Below, piece by piece: positions 1-5,479 of a DNA stretch of 7,883 bases; position 1 is the first letter of the stretch, and each line of letters opens with the position of its first letter. The stretch is from Actinomycetes bacterium. Its GTDB lineage: Bacteria; Actinomycetota; Thermoleophilia; Solirubrobacterales; Solirubrobacteraceae. The notes below the pieces were generated by a model that saw only the letters and a program-made list of their open reading frames with translations, was not told where the DNA came from and searched no databases. Position numbers and translations under genes: made by a program. The stretch spans positions 1 to 7,883 of the forward strand of contig JAEZDB010000518.1 in NCBI GenBank assembly GCA_023429855.1, read 5' to 3'.

Positions 1-299
1 GCGACGAACGCCTGCGCCTGCCCTTCGGCGACGGCCCGGACGGCCTGCACGATCGAGGCGTGCGGGTGCTGGCGAACCGCGCGGGCCGGATCAGCGGCCT
101 TCGCGATCGACACCGGAGCGTCAACGACCTCGACGTTGGTCGCGGGCTGCTCTGCGAGCGCTTCGTGCAGCTCAGCGGCAGGCCCGAAGAGGATCACGTT
201 GATCCCCGTGGATGCGGCACGAGCGGCGCCGCGCGCAACCTCGGCCGGTCCGAGGTCGGCCCCGGTCGCGTCGACGGCGACCGTGACCTGTGCCGGCAC
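1..299 (-). CDS. plsX: PlsX, phosphate acyltransferase (5' part only, cut by the left edge)
   Basis: PlsX converts acyl-ACP and phosphate to acyl-phosphate, the acyl donor for PlsY in phosphatidic acid synthesis; it is a soluble enzyme that associates with the membrane. Reading leftward from a GTG at 299-297, 99 complete codons are visible. The N-terminus follows the family pattern: a beta-strand VTVAVDA, then LGPAEVARGA, then NVILFG (residues 34-39), VEVVDAPVSI (56-65), DPARAVR and an SIV..AVRAVAEG helix (82-93). The start lies 2 nt after the rpmF stop, the usual rpmF-plsX arrangement, so the two are surely co-transcribed; there is no clear Shine-Dalgarno. The motif usually read as DAMGGD is DATGAD (residues 10-15), the DSS near residue 81 reads HAS, and the Ser of VSAG appears to be Ala. 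The gene is therefore a somewhat divergent PlsX. Most of the catalytic domain is outside the window. Confidence 0.85.
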   Translation of the reverse strand, partial: MPAQVTVAVDATGADLGPAEVARGAARAASTGINVILFGPAAELHEALAEQPATNVEVVDAPVSIAKAADPARAVRQHPHASIVQAVRAVAEGQAQAFV

Positions 300-301
300 G
301 G

Positions 302-481
302 CTAGTTGCCGGTGGCGACGACCGTCTTGCCGCGGTAGCTGCCGCAGTTGCTGCAGACGCGGTGCGGAAGGCGAGCCTCGCCGCAGCTCGGGCAGCTCTG
401 GGTGCCCGGGTTGGCAGCCTTGTGCTGCGAGCGACGCTTGGTCGAGCGGCTATGGGACTGTTTCTGCTTGGGTACGGCCAT
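302..481 (-). CDS. rpmF: 50S ribosomal protein L32, zinc-ribbon form
   Basis: L32 is a small structural protein of the large ribosomal subunit. The 59-residue product starts MAVPKQKQS and is rich in Lys, Arg and Ser at the N-terminus, as in the family. It then carries two cysteine pairs, C30-P-S-C33 and C43-S-N-C46, which form the zinc ribbon of the C+ type, and ends VVATGN. The ATG at 481-479 fixes the start because MAVPK is the standard L32 N-terminus. The gene is followed 2 nt later by plsX. DUF177, which usually lies directly upstream, is instead 2.6 kb away at 3135-3695. There is no Shine-Dalgarno: the minus strand before the ATG reads CCTCCTT, the reverse of one. The start codon overlaps the divergent acetyltransferase start at 480, so promoter and any leader must lie inside that gene. 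Confidence 0.97.
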   Translation of the reverse strand: MAVPKQKQSHSRSTKRRSQHKAANPGTQSCPSCGEARLPHRVCSNCGSYRGKTVVATGN

Positions 482-1340
482 GGCCCAAGGAGGGTACAGA
501 ACCAGCGCGGGCTGTGAGCTGCGGCCCGCACGGGTAGCTGACGCCGCGGCGATCGCCGACCTCGCGCGGGCGGTCTTCGGACCGGGCCCCGACCGCGACC
601 CGCATGCCGCCGGGCGCCGGATCACCCACATCCTGGAGGGTGCGCACCCGTCAAGCACCCTCGTTTTCGACGGCACAGCCCTGATCGGCGCGACCATCGT
701 GATCGAGCGCGGCCCGCTGACCGTCCTGTCGCTTGCGATCGTCGACGAGGCGTGGCAGGGCCGCGGCGTCGGCCGGGCGCTCCTGGCCCAGTTCCCTCAG
801 GCCGAGCCGGGCCGCAACCGCGTGATCATGTCGTCGGCCGACCCGAAGGCGATGCGGCGCTACGCCGCGCTCGGCTTGCACCTGCGCCCGACCGTCTCGG
901 CCTGCGGGATCCTGCGCCCGCGCGCCGTCGAAGCCCCAGCCGAGGCCGTCACCACCACCCCGCTCGCGGCAGCGGACCTCCTTGACGCGATCGCTGCCGA
1001 TCCCGCAGCCCGAGGTGTCGCCTACGGCCGCGACGCCGCGATGTGGGACGCCCAAGGCGACGCGCTGCACCTCGTCGAAGACCGTGCAGCCGTCGTGCGC
1101 GGCGGCGGAATCCTGCGCGTTGCCGTCGCCCGCGACCCTCAAGCCGGCCGACTGGCGCTGCGCGCCGCGCTCGCCGCAGTGCCGCCCGGCGAGACCGTCC
1201 ACCTGCGCCACATGCGCGAGGGCCAGAGCTGGGCGATCCGCGAAATGCTCAGCGTTGGCCTGGCCCTGAACCCCGAGGGACCCTTGTTCAGCGACGAGCC
1301 GCTCGGCCCGCTGCATCTCCCCACGGGCACCGTGTTCTAG
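480..1340 (+). CDS. GNAT-family N-acetyltransferase, two-domain form
   Basis: The 286-residue product is a predicted acetyl-CoA-dependent N-acetyltransferase; the substrate cannot be told. Residues 12-145 form a recognisable GNAT domain: N-terminal strand CELRPARVADAAAIADLAR, the strand LTVLSLAIVDEAWQ, then the acetyl-CoA pyrophosphate-binding loop Q93-G-R-G96-V-G98 with the following helix RALLAQF, and AMRRYAALGLHL (124-135), typical of the last helix and strand. Residues 160-286 look like a second, degenerate GNAT-like half (ILRVAVARDP strand, PTGTVF end) without a clear Q-x-x-G-x-G loop. The ATG at 480 overlaps the rpmF start in the palindrome CATG. The plus-strand AAGGAGGG at 487-494 lies after this ATG, with no ATG, GTG or TTG in frame just behind it, so the exact start is uncertain. 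Homology begins near residue 12. Ligase 1 follows in the same direction. Confidence 0.85.
   Translation: MAQGGYRTSAGCELRPARVADAAAIADLARAVFGPGPDRDPHAAGRRITHILEGAHPSSTLVFDGTALIGATIVIERGPLTVLSLAIVDEAWQGRGVGRALLAQFPQAEPGRNRVIMSSADPKAMRRYAALGLHLRPTVSACGILRPRAVEAPAEAVTTTPLAAADLLDAIAADPAARGVAYGRDAAMWDAQGDALHLVEDRAAVVRGGGILRVAVARDPQAGRLALRAALAAVPPGETVHLRHMREGQSWAIREMLSVGLALNPEGPLFSDEPLGPLHLPTGTVF
491..496 (-). promoter_or_regulatory. Candidate -10 box for rpmF-plsX (TACCCT)
   Basis: On the minus strand TACCCT matches the TAnnnT core of actinobacterial -10 boxes and ends 9 nt before the rpmF ATG. That spacing would start transcription at or within a few bases of the ATG, giving a leaderless or nearly leaderless message, consistent with the missing ribosome binding site. 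The best -35 candidate is weak (CTCACA at 518-513, 16 nt away). It lies inside the opposite-strand acetyltransferase gene. This is inference from spacing and motif only. Confidence 0.25.
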
Positions 1341-1457
1341 TGCCCGCGACCAGGCTCGCAGACCGAAGTGGAGCACCGTCGCACGAATCACCTGGACATC
1401 AATGGTTCAATAGTCGTCGTGTTCCGTTTGCGTGACCTGCAGTTCGCGCGCGACTTC
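1341..1457 (+). promoter_or_regulatory. Spacer upstream of ligase 1 with a local AT-richer patch
   Basis: The gap between the acetyltransferase stop and the preferred ligase 1 start contains a patch at about 1384-1415 (with TGGACA at 1393-1398 and TTCAAT at 1406-1411) that is clearly AT-richer than its surroundings. That suggests non-coding promoter sequence and argues against translation starting as far upstream as 1368. I could not fit a -35/-10 pair with normal spacing, so the promoter is not resolved. Confidence 0.2.
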
Positions 1458-3071
1458 GTGTTGCGCCTTTCCGGTCACGTGCATACGTTGCGCGTCCTCA
1501 TCTCCTCAGGTCTCGTCGCCCCAGAGCGCCCGGATCGCACGATCCGCGGCCTGCTGGAGCTGCGCCGCTGGGGCGCGGCGCCGGCCGCTGGCTATGCGGT
1601 CTACGCGCAGCGCACGCCGGATCGCCCGGCGATCATCGACGAGATCGGCACCCTGACCTTCGCGCAGGTCCATGCGCGCACCAACGCCATCGCGCGCGGC
1701 CTGCGCGCCGCCGGCGTCACCGAGGGCTCGGGCGTCGCGATCCTCTGCCGCAACCACCGCGGCTTCATCGAAGCGACCATCGCGTGCTCCAAGCTCGGCG
1801 CCAACATCGTCTACCTCAACACGTCGTTCGCCGGTCCGCAGATCGCTGAGGTCTGCGAACGCGAGGGCATGACCGCCGTGATCTACGACGAAGAGTTCAG
1901 CGAGGTCATGGCCGGCGCGTCCGAGTCGCTCGTGCGCTTCATCGCCTGGCACGACGGCCCCGCGACCGACCGCCTGAACCTCGAGCAGCTCGCCACCGGC
2001 AATTCGGCGGCCGAGCTCGATCCGCCGTCGGCCCACAGCAAGCTGATCGTGCTCACGTCGGGCACCACCGGCACGCCGAAGGGCGCACCGCGTCGCACGC
2101 CGAGCTCGGTCGTCGCGTTCGTGCCGCTCTTCTCGAAGATCCCGCTGCGGGGCCGCAAAAACGTGCTGATCGCGGCCCCCCTCTTCCACACGTGGGGCTT
2201 TGCGCACTTCGCCTTCGGCCTCAGCCTCGGTTCGACCGTCGTGCTGCAGCGCCGCTTCGATCCCGAAGCGACCGTGACCGCGATCGAACGCCACCGCGCG
2301 CACACCCTCGTCGTCGTGCCCGTGATGCTGCAGCGCATCCTCGAGCTGCCGCGCGAGGTGATCGAGCGCCGCGACCACTCCGCGCTGCGCGTGATCGCCG
2401 CCAGCGGTTCGGCGCTGCCCGGCGAGCTGGCGACCCGCGCCATGGATGCGTTCGGCGACGTGCTCTACAACCTCTACGGCTCGACTGAGGTGGCCTGGGC
2501 CTCGATCGCCACGCCCGCGGACCTCCGCGCTGCGCCTGGGACCGCTGGGCGCTCGCCGCGCGGCACGGTGCTGCGCATCCTCGACGAGGCCGGCAACGAA
2601 GTCCCCCAGGGCGAGACGGGCCGCATCTTCGTCGGCAACGAGCTGTCGTTCGAGGGCTACACCGGCGGCGGCGACAAGGAACGCATCGACGGCCTGCTCT
2701 CCTCCGGCGACGTCGGGTACCTCGATGAGGCCGGCCGCCTCTTCATCGCCGGCCGCGACGACGAGATGATCGTCTCCGGCGGCGAGAACGTCTTCCCGCG
2801 TGAGGTCGAGGACCTCCTTCACGACCACGACGCGGTCGAGGAGTGCGCGATCATCGGCGTCGACGACGAGCAGTTCGGCCAGCGCCTGCGGGCCTTCGTG
2901 GTCCTGCGCCCCGGTGCCAAAGCCACCGACGACGACCTCAAGGAGCACGTCAAGGAGAACCTCGCGCGCTACAAGGTCCCGCGCGAAGTGATCTTCCTCG
3001 AGCGCCTTCCGCGCAACCCGACCGGCAAGGTCCTCAAGCGCGAGCTCAAGGACGTGCAGGTCGAGGCGTAG
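1458..3071 (+). CDS. Fatty-acyl-CoA ligase (FadD2/FadD12-like), ligase 1
   Basis: A member of the adenylate-forming (ANL) superfamily, predicted to activate a fatty or other carboxylic acid through an acyl-AMP to acyl-CoA in the cytoplasm. Motifs, numbered from the GTG at 1458: P-loop TSGTTGTPK (200-208), YGSTE (340-344), SSGDVG (415-420) with the ATP-ribose-binding Asp, hinge GRDDE (432-436), GGENVFPRE (441-449), and the adenylation lysine K524 in NPTGK. The N-terminal GLVAPERPDR segment resembles mycobacterial FadD2/FadD12-type ligases. The start is uncertain. A GTG at 1368 gives 567 residues, but the first 30 have no counterpart in the paralogue at 3707-5317, whereas GTG 1458 gives 537 residues against 536 and aligns end to end. 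GTG 1419 is a third option. No Shine-Dalgarno precedes any of them. All catalytic motifs are intact, so the copy is probably active. Substrate chain length cannot be read from sequence. Confidence 0.9.
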   Translation: MLRLSGHVHTLRVLISSGLVAPERPDRTIRGLLELRRWGAAPAAGYAVYAQRTPDRPAIIDEIGTLTFAQVHARTNAIARGLRAAGVTEGSGVAILCRNHRGFIEATIACSKLGANIVYLNTSFAGPQIAEVCEREGMTAVIYDEEFSEVMAGASESLVRFIAWHDGPATDRLNLEQLATGNSAAELDPPSAHSKLIVLTSGTTGTPKGAPRRTPSSVVAFVPLFSKIPLRGRKNVLIAAPLFHTWGFAHFAFGLSLGSTVVLQRRFDPEATVTAIERHRAHTLVVVPVMLQRILELPREVIERRDHSALRVIAASGSALPGELATRAMDAFGDVLYNLYGSTEVAWASIATPADLRAAPGTAGRSPRGTVLRILDEAGNEVPQGETGRIFVGNELSFEGYTGGGDKERIDGLLSSGDVGYLDEAGRLFIAGRDDEMIVSGGENVFPREVEDLLHDHDAVEECAIIGVDDEQFGQRLRAFVVLRPGAKATDDDLKEHVKENLARYKVPREVIFLERLPRNPTGKVLKRELKDVQVEA

Positions 3072-3086
3072 CCCGCCTGGCGCTGC

Positions 3087-3102
3087 CGGCGCTTCGGCGC
3101 CG
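3087..3102. terminator. Stem-loop with C(UUCG)G tetraloop between convergent genes
   Basis: A perfect 6-bp stem, CGGCGC and GCGCCG, closes a TTCG loop 15 nt after the ligase 1 stop. The C(UUCG)G tetraloop is exceptionally stable in RNA on the plus strand; the minus-strand transcript forms the same stem with a CGAA loop. There is no T-tract, which is common for terminators of high-GC actinobacteria. Its place between two convergent stop codons supports a bidirectional terminator. Confidence 0.55.
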
Positions 3103-3104
3103 AA

Positions 3105-3122
3105 CCGCGCCGAGGTGCGCGG
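3105..3122. terminator. Second tandem stem-loop in the convergent gap
   Basis: CCGCGC at 3105-3110 pairs with GCGCGG at 3117-3122 around a 6-nt loop. It lies 12 nt past the DUF177 stop on the minus strand and 2 nt from the UUCG hairpin. Being nearest to DUF177, it is the first hairpin met by leftward transcription. There is no T-tract. In DNA this rich in G and C a 6-bp stem can arise by chance, so the support is mainly positional. Confidence 0.35.
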
Positions 3123-3134
3123 CGGGCGGCTGCG

Positions 3135-3695
3135 CTAGTTCGAGGAGGGCTCGTCCTCGATCTGCAGCTCGCGCAGCTTGGCCCAGCGAGGGTCGGGAGC
3201 GGCCTCGGTTGAGGGCGCGGGCGCACCGAGGTCGATGAGGGTGCGCTTGCAGAGCGTGCAGCGGTCGTCTTCGTCGGTCGGCGGCGCCATGGTGGCGGGC
3301 AGCTCGAGGACGAGCGTGTCGCGGAGCCAGTCGCCGAGGGCGAGGATGTCGCCGTCGACGTAGGGGCTGGCAAGGTCGTCGGCTTCCCCGGCTTCGAGGT
3401 CGTCGCTGTCGTCCGACGGGCGGTCGATCTCGCGGATGTCGAGGTTGCGGTCGAGCGAGATGTGGTCGAGGCAGCGCAGGCAGGTACCGGAGACGGCCGC
3501 GTCGGCGCGCAGGCGCAGACTGTAGCCGCCGCCGATCATGCGGGCGACGTCGAGCTGCACCGGCACCTCGCCGATGGTGTACTGCTCGCTGCCGATCGTG
3601 ACCGGCTCGACGGGCACGGTCACTTCGGCGCGCGTGCCCTCGCCTGCGGCGAGGTGCAGCGCCCCGAGCTCAAAACGGCCAGGGACTGCTTCCAT
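3135..3695 (-). CDS. DUF177 / YceD family protein
   Basis: The 186-residue product is a YceD/DUF177 protein, a family almost always encoded just before rpmF and linked to large-subunit rRNA or ribosome biogenesis; its biochemical role here is inferred. Family features are a beta-rich N-terminal half, the C72-L-R-C75 pair in VSGTCLRCLDHI, an acidic stretch (94-107), the DILALGDWLRDTLVLELP helix (116-133), a second pair C146-T-L-C149, and the C-terminal DPRWAKLREL signature (168-177). The two CxxC pairs suggest metal binding. The ATG at 3695 is 11 nt after the ligase 2 stop, so both are probably on one transcript; no clear Shine-Dalgarno is seen. In most genomes the next gene would be rpmF. Here the minus strand instead ends in the hairpin region, so DUF177 is uncoupled from rpmF-plsX. 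Confidence 0.9.
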   Translation of the reverse strand: MEAVPGRFELGALHLAAGEGTRAEVTVPVEPVTIGSEQYTIGEVPVQLDVARMIGGGYSLRLRADAAVSGTCLRCLDHISLDRNLDIREIDRPSDDSDDLEAGEADDLASPYVDGDILALGDWLRDTLVLELPATMAPPTDEDDRCTLCKRTLIDLGAPAPSTEAAPDPRWAKLRELQIEDEPSSN

Positions 3696-3706
3696 CGCCG
3701 CCGAGG

Positions 3707-5317
3707 TTACTCGCTGCGCAGTTCGCGCTTGAGGACCTTGCCCGTGGCGTTGCGGGGCAGCGCGTCGAGGAAGACGATGTCGCGCGGCACCTTATAGCCC
3801 GCGAGGTGCGCCTTGACGTAGTCCTTGACGCCCTGGGCGTCGATCGAAGTGCCGGCGCGCAGCACGACGAAGGCTTTGAGGCTCTGGCCCCAGCGCTCGT
3901 CGTCGACGCCGATGACGGACGCCTCTTCGATGGCCTCGTGGTCGGCGAGCAGGTCTTCGATCTCGCGCGGGAAGACGTTCTCGCCGCCCGTGATGATCAT
4001 GTCGTCGTCGCGGCCGTCGATGAAGAGGCGGCCCTCGTCGTCGAGGTGGCCGACGTCGCCGGAGGAGAGCAGGCCGTCGATGCGCTCCTTGTTGCCGCCG
4101 CCGGTGTAGCCCTCGAAGGCCAGGTCGCTGCCGACGAAGATCCGGCCGACCTCGCCCTGCGGCACGTCGCGGCCGTCCTCGTCGAGGATGCGGAGCTTCG
4201 TCCAGCGGGTCGGTCTGCCGGCGGTGCCGGGGGCCTCGCGCAGGTCCTGCGGGGTCGCGATCGTGGCGAATGCGACCTCCGTGGAGCCGTACATGTTGTA
4301 GACGACGTCGCCGAAGAGATCCATGGCTCGGCCCGCCAGGTCGCCCGGGAGCGCGGAGCCGGAGACGGCGATCACGCGGAGCGAGGAGAGGTCGTAGCGG
4401 CCGATGACCTCGGGGCCCAGCTCGACGATGCGCTGGAGCATCACGGGCACGACGACGAGGTTCTCGCAGCGGTAGCGCGCGATCCAGTCGAGGGTGCCTT
4501 CGGGGTCGAACCGGCGGCGCAGCACGGCGCCTCCGCTGAGCGTTGTGGTGAAGACCCAGTTGATGAAGCCCCACGCGTGGAACACGGGCGCGGCGATCAT
4601 CCAGGAGTCGCCGGCGCGATACGGGATGCGCTCGATGAAGCCCGCGAACGGCTCGATGCCCTTGGGCTCGGGGCGCTGGGCGCCCTTCGGCATGCCGGTG
4701 GTCCCCGACGTGAGGATGATCTGCTTCCCGGAGCGGCTTGGCGGCTCGTGGTCGGCGTCGTCGCCGGTGGCGAGCTCGTCGAGCGTCGGGTAGGCCGGTT
4801 TACCTTCGGCGTCGGTCCAGGAGAGCACACGCGGGGCGCTGCTCTTGATCTCGTCGACGAGGCCGGCGAACTCCTCGTCGTGGACGATGATCTTGACCTC
4901 TTCGCGCTCGCAGACGGCTTTGATCTGCGGGGCGGCAAACATCGTGTTGAGAAACAGGACGTTGGCGCCGAGCTTGGCAATCGCGACGGTGGCGATGATG
5001 AAGCCGCGGTGGTTGCGCGCCATGAGGGCGACCACATCGCCCTGGCCCACGCCCTCGCTCGCCCACTGCCGGGCGATCGCGTTGGAGCGCTGGTGGATCT
5101 CGCGGTACGTGAGCTGACCGCGCTCGTCGATGATGGCGATCGAGCCTGGAGCGCGGATCGCGGCGGCGGTGAATGCGCCCGCCACGCTGGTGCCCCAATC
5201 GCCGAGCGCGCGCACCGCGCGAACGCCGCGATCGGGGCGGCTCAGTGACGAACTCACCACGCCGGCGCGCGTCATGATGCGCGCCACATGAAACTTGTCC
5301 GCAGCGGGGCCGAGCAT
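3707..5317 (-). CDS. Fatty-acyl-CoA ligase (FadD2/FadD12-like), ligase 2
   Basis: A 536-residue ANL-superfamily acyl-CoA ligase, predicted to make acyl-CoA from a free acid, ATP and CoA. Motifs: P-loop TSGTTGMPK (203-211), HAWGF (247-251), YGSTE (343-347), SSGDVG (418-423), hinge GRDDD (435-439), GGENVFPRE (444-452), and lysine K527 in NATGK. It aligns from end to end with ligase 1; over the C-terminal segment starting GEVGRIFVG (residues 388-489) I count 78 of 102 identical positions by hand. The ATG at 5317 is preferred over ATG 5275 because the DKFHVARIMTRAG segment before the latter aligns with ligase 1. No Shine-Dalgarno precedes it, but a TATTCT box ends 8 nt upstream. DUF177 follows after 11 nt. 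Codons and composition look like those of the neighbours, giving no sign of recent transfer. Confidence 0.93.
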   Translation of the reverse strand: MLGPAADKFHVARIMTRAGVVSSSLSRPDRGVRAVRALGDWGTSVAGAFTAAAIRAPGSIAIIDERGQLTYREIHQRSNAIARQWASEGVGQGDVVALMARNHRGFIIATVAIAKLGANVLFLNTMFAAPQIKAVCEREEVKIIVHDEEFAGLVDEIKSSAPRVLSWTDAEGKPAYPTLDELATGDDADHEPPSRSGKQIILTSGTTGMPKGAQRPEPKGIEPFAGFIERIPYRAGDSWMIAAPVFHAWGFINWVFTTTLSGGAVLRRRFDPEGTLDWIARYRCENLVVVPVMLQRIVELGPEVIGRYDLSSLRVIAVSGSALPGDLAGRAMDLFGDVVYNMYGSTEVAFATIATPQDLREAPGTAGRPTRWTKLRILDEDGRDVPQGEVGRIFVGSDLAFEGYTGGGNKERIDGLLSSGDVGHLDDEGRLFIDGRDDDMIITGGENVFPREIEDLLADHEAIEEASVIGVDDERWGQSLKAFVVLRAGTSIDAQGVKDYVKAHLAGYKVPRDIVFLDALPRNATGKVLKRELRSE

Positions 5318-5325
5318 GGCGCGGA

Positions 5326-5331
5326 AGAATA
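5326..5331 (-). promoter_or_regulatory. Candidate -10 box for ligase 2-DUF177 (TATTCT)
   Basis: TATTCT on the minus strand fits the TAnnnT -10 pattern and lies 8 nt before the ligase 2 ATG. It sits in one of the few AT-richer spots of the 162-bp divergent gap. The spacing puts the transcription start essentially on the ATG, so the message would be leaderless, in line with the absence of a Shine-Dalgarno. No convincing -35 was found at 16-18 nt. Confidence 0.35.
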
Positions 5332-5364
5332 GTGCTTCGCGCGCGTCGGGGAGGTGCGCATAGA

Positions 5365-5375
5365 GAACGCCGTTC
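5365..5375. repeat. Small palindrome GAACG-C-CGTTC in the divergent gap
   Basis: Two 5-bp arms are perfectly inverted around a central C, about 48 bp upstream of the ligase 2 start and 105 bp upstream of the RTX gene. It could be an operator for either gene. It resembles an actinobacterial LexA half-site pair, but the GAAC and GTTC halves are 3 nt apart rather than 4, so I do not call it an SOS box. Confidence 0.25.
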
Positions 5376-5451
5376 GCGCGTGACCCACCCCGTTCGGTGT
5401 GCCGGCCTCGTCCAGCGGCGCGTCACGTCGCCCCGCGCCGCCGATGGCGGG

Positions 5452-5465
5452 CGGTCGTGCGACCG
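5452..5465. repeat. Inverted repeat CGGTCG-TG-CGACCG before the RTX gene
   Basis: Six-base arms are perfectly inverted around TG, ending 14 nt before the RTX-PASTA start codon. The position, where a leader or ribosome-binding region would be, fits an operator or a small leader hairpin. There is no Shine-Dalgarno in the adjacent 14 nt. In high-GC DNA such a short palindrome may be chance. Confidence 0.25.
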
Positions 5466-5479
5466 GCAGCCTGCGCTCC

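Noticed and set aside
487..494. AAGGAGGG as a Shine-Dalgarno for the acetyltransferase
   Set aside because: No ATG, GTG or TTG in the right frame lies 5-10 nt downstream; the GTG at 514 is out of frame and soon hits a stop. It is more likely codons 3-5 of the gene by chance.
651..1391. 246-codon minus-strand open frame opposite the acetyltransferase
   Set aside because: Shadow frame with no recognisable motif; the plus strand encodes a clear GNAT domain.
1506..2948. Long antisense open frame opposite ligase 1, with an equal-length one (3806-5248) opposite ligase 2
   Set aside because: Both frames are codon-register shadows: in GC-rich genes lacking TTA, CTA and TCA codons the complementary strand stays open. 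Their similarity to each other only mirrors the paralogy of the ligases. The sense products carry full ANL motif sets.
5365..5375. LexA/SOS box
   Set aside because: Actinobacterial boxes have GAAC and GTTC separated by 4 nt; here the gap is 3 nt and flanking bases do not match.
5399..5479. Upstream ATG starts (5399, 5444) for the RTX protein
   Set aside because: They add a Pro/Arg/Gly-rich stretch before a perfect signal peptide and would run through the likely regulatory region; ATG 5480 begins the signal peptide directly.
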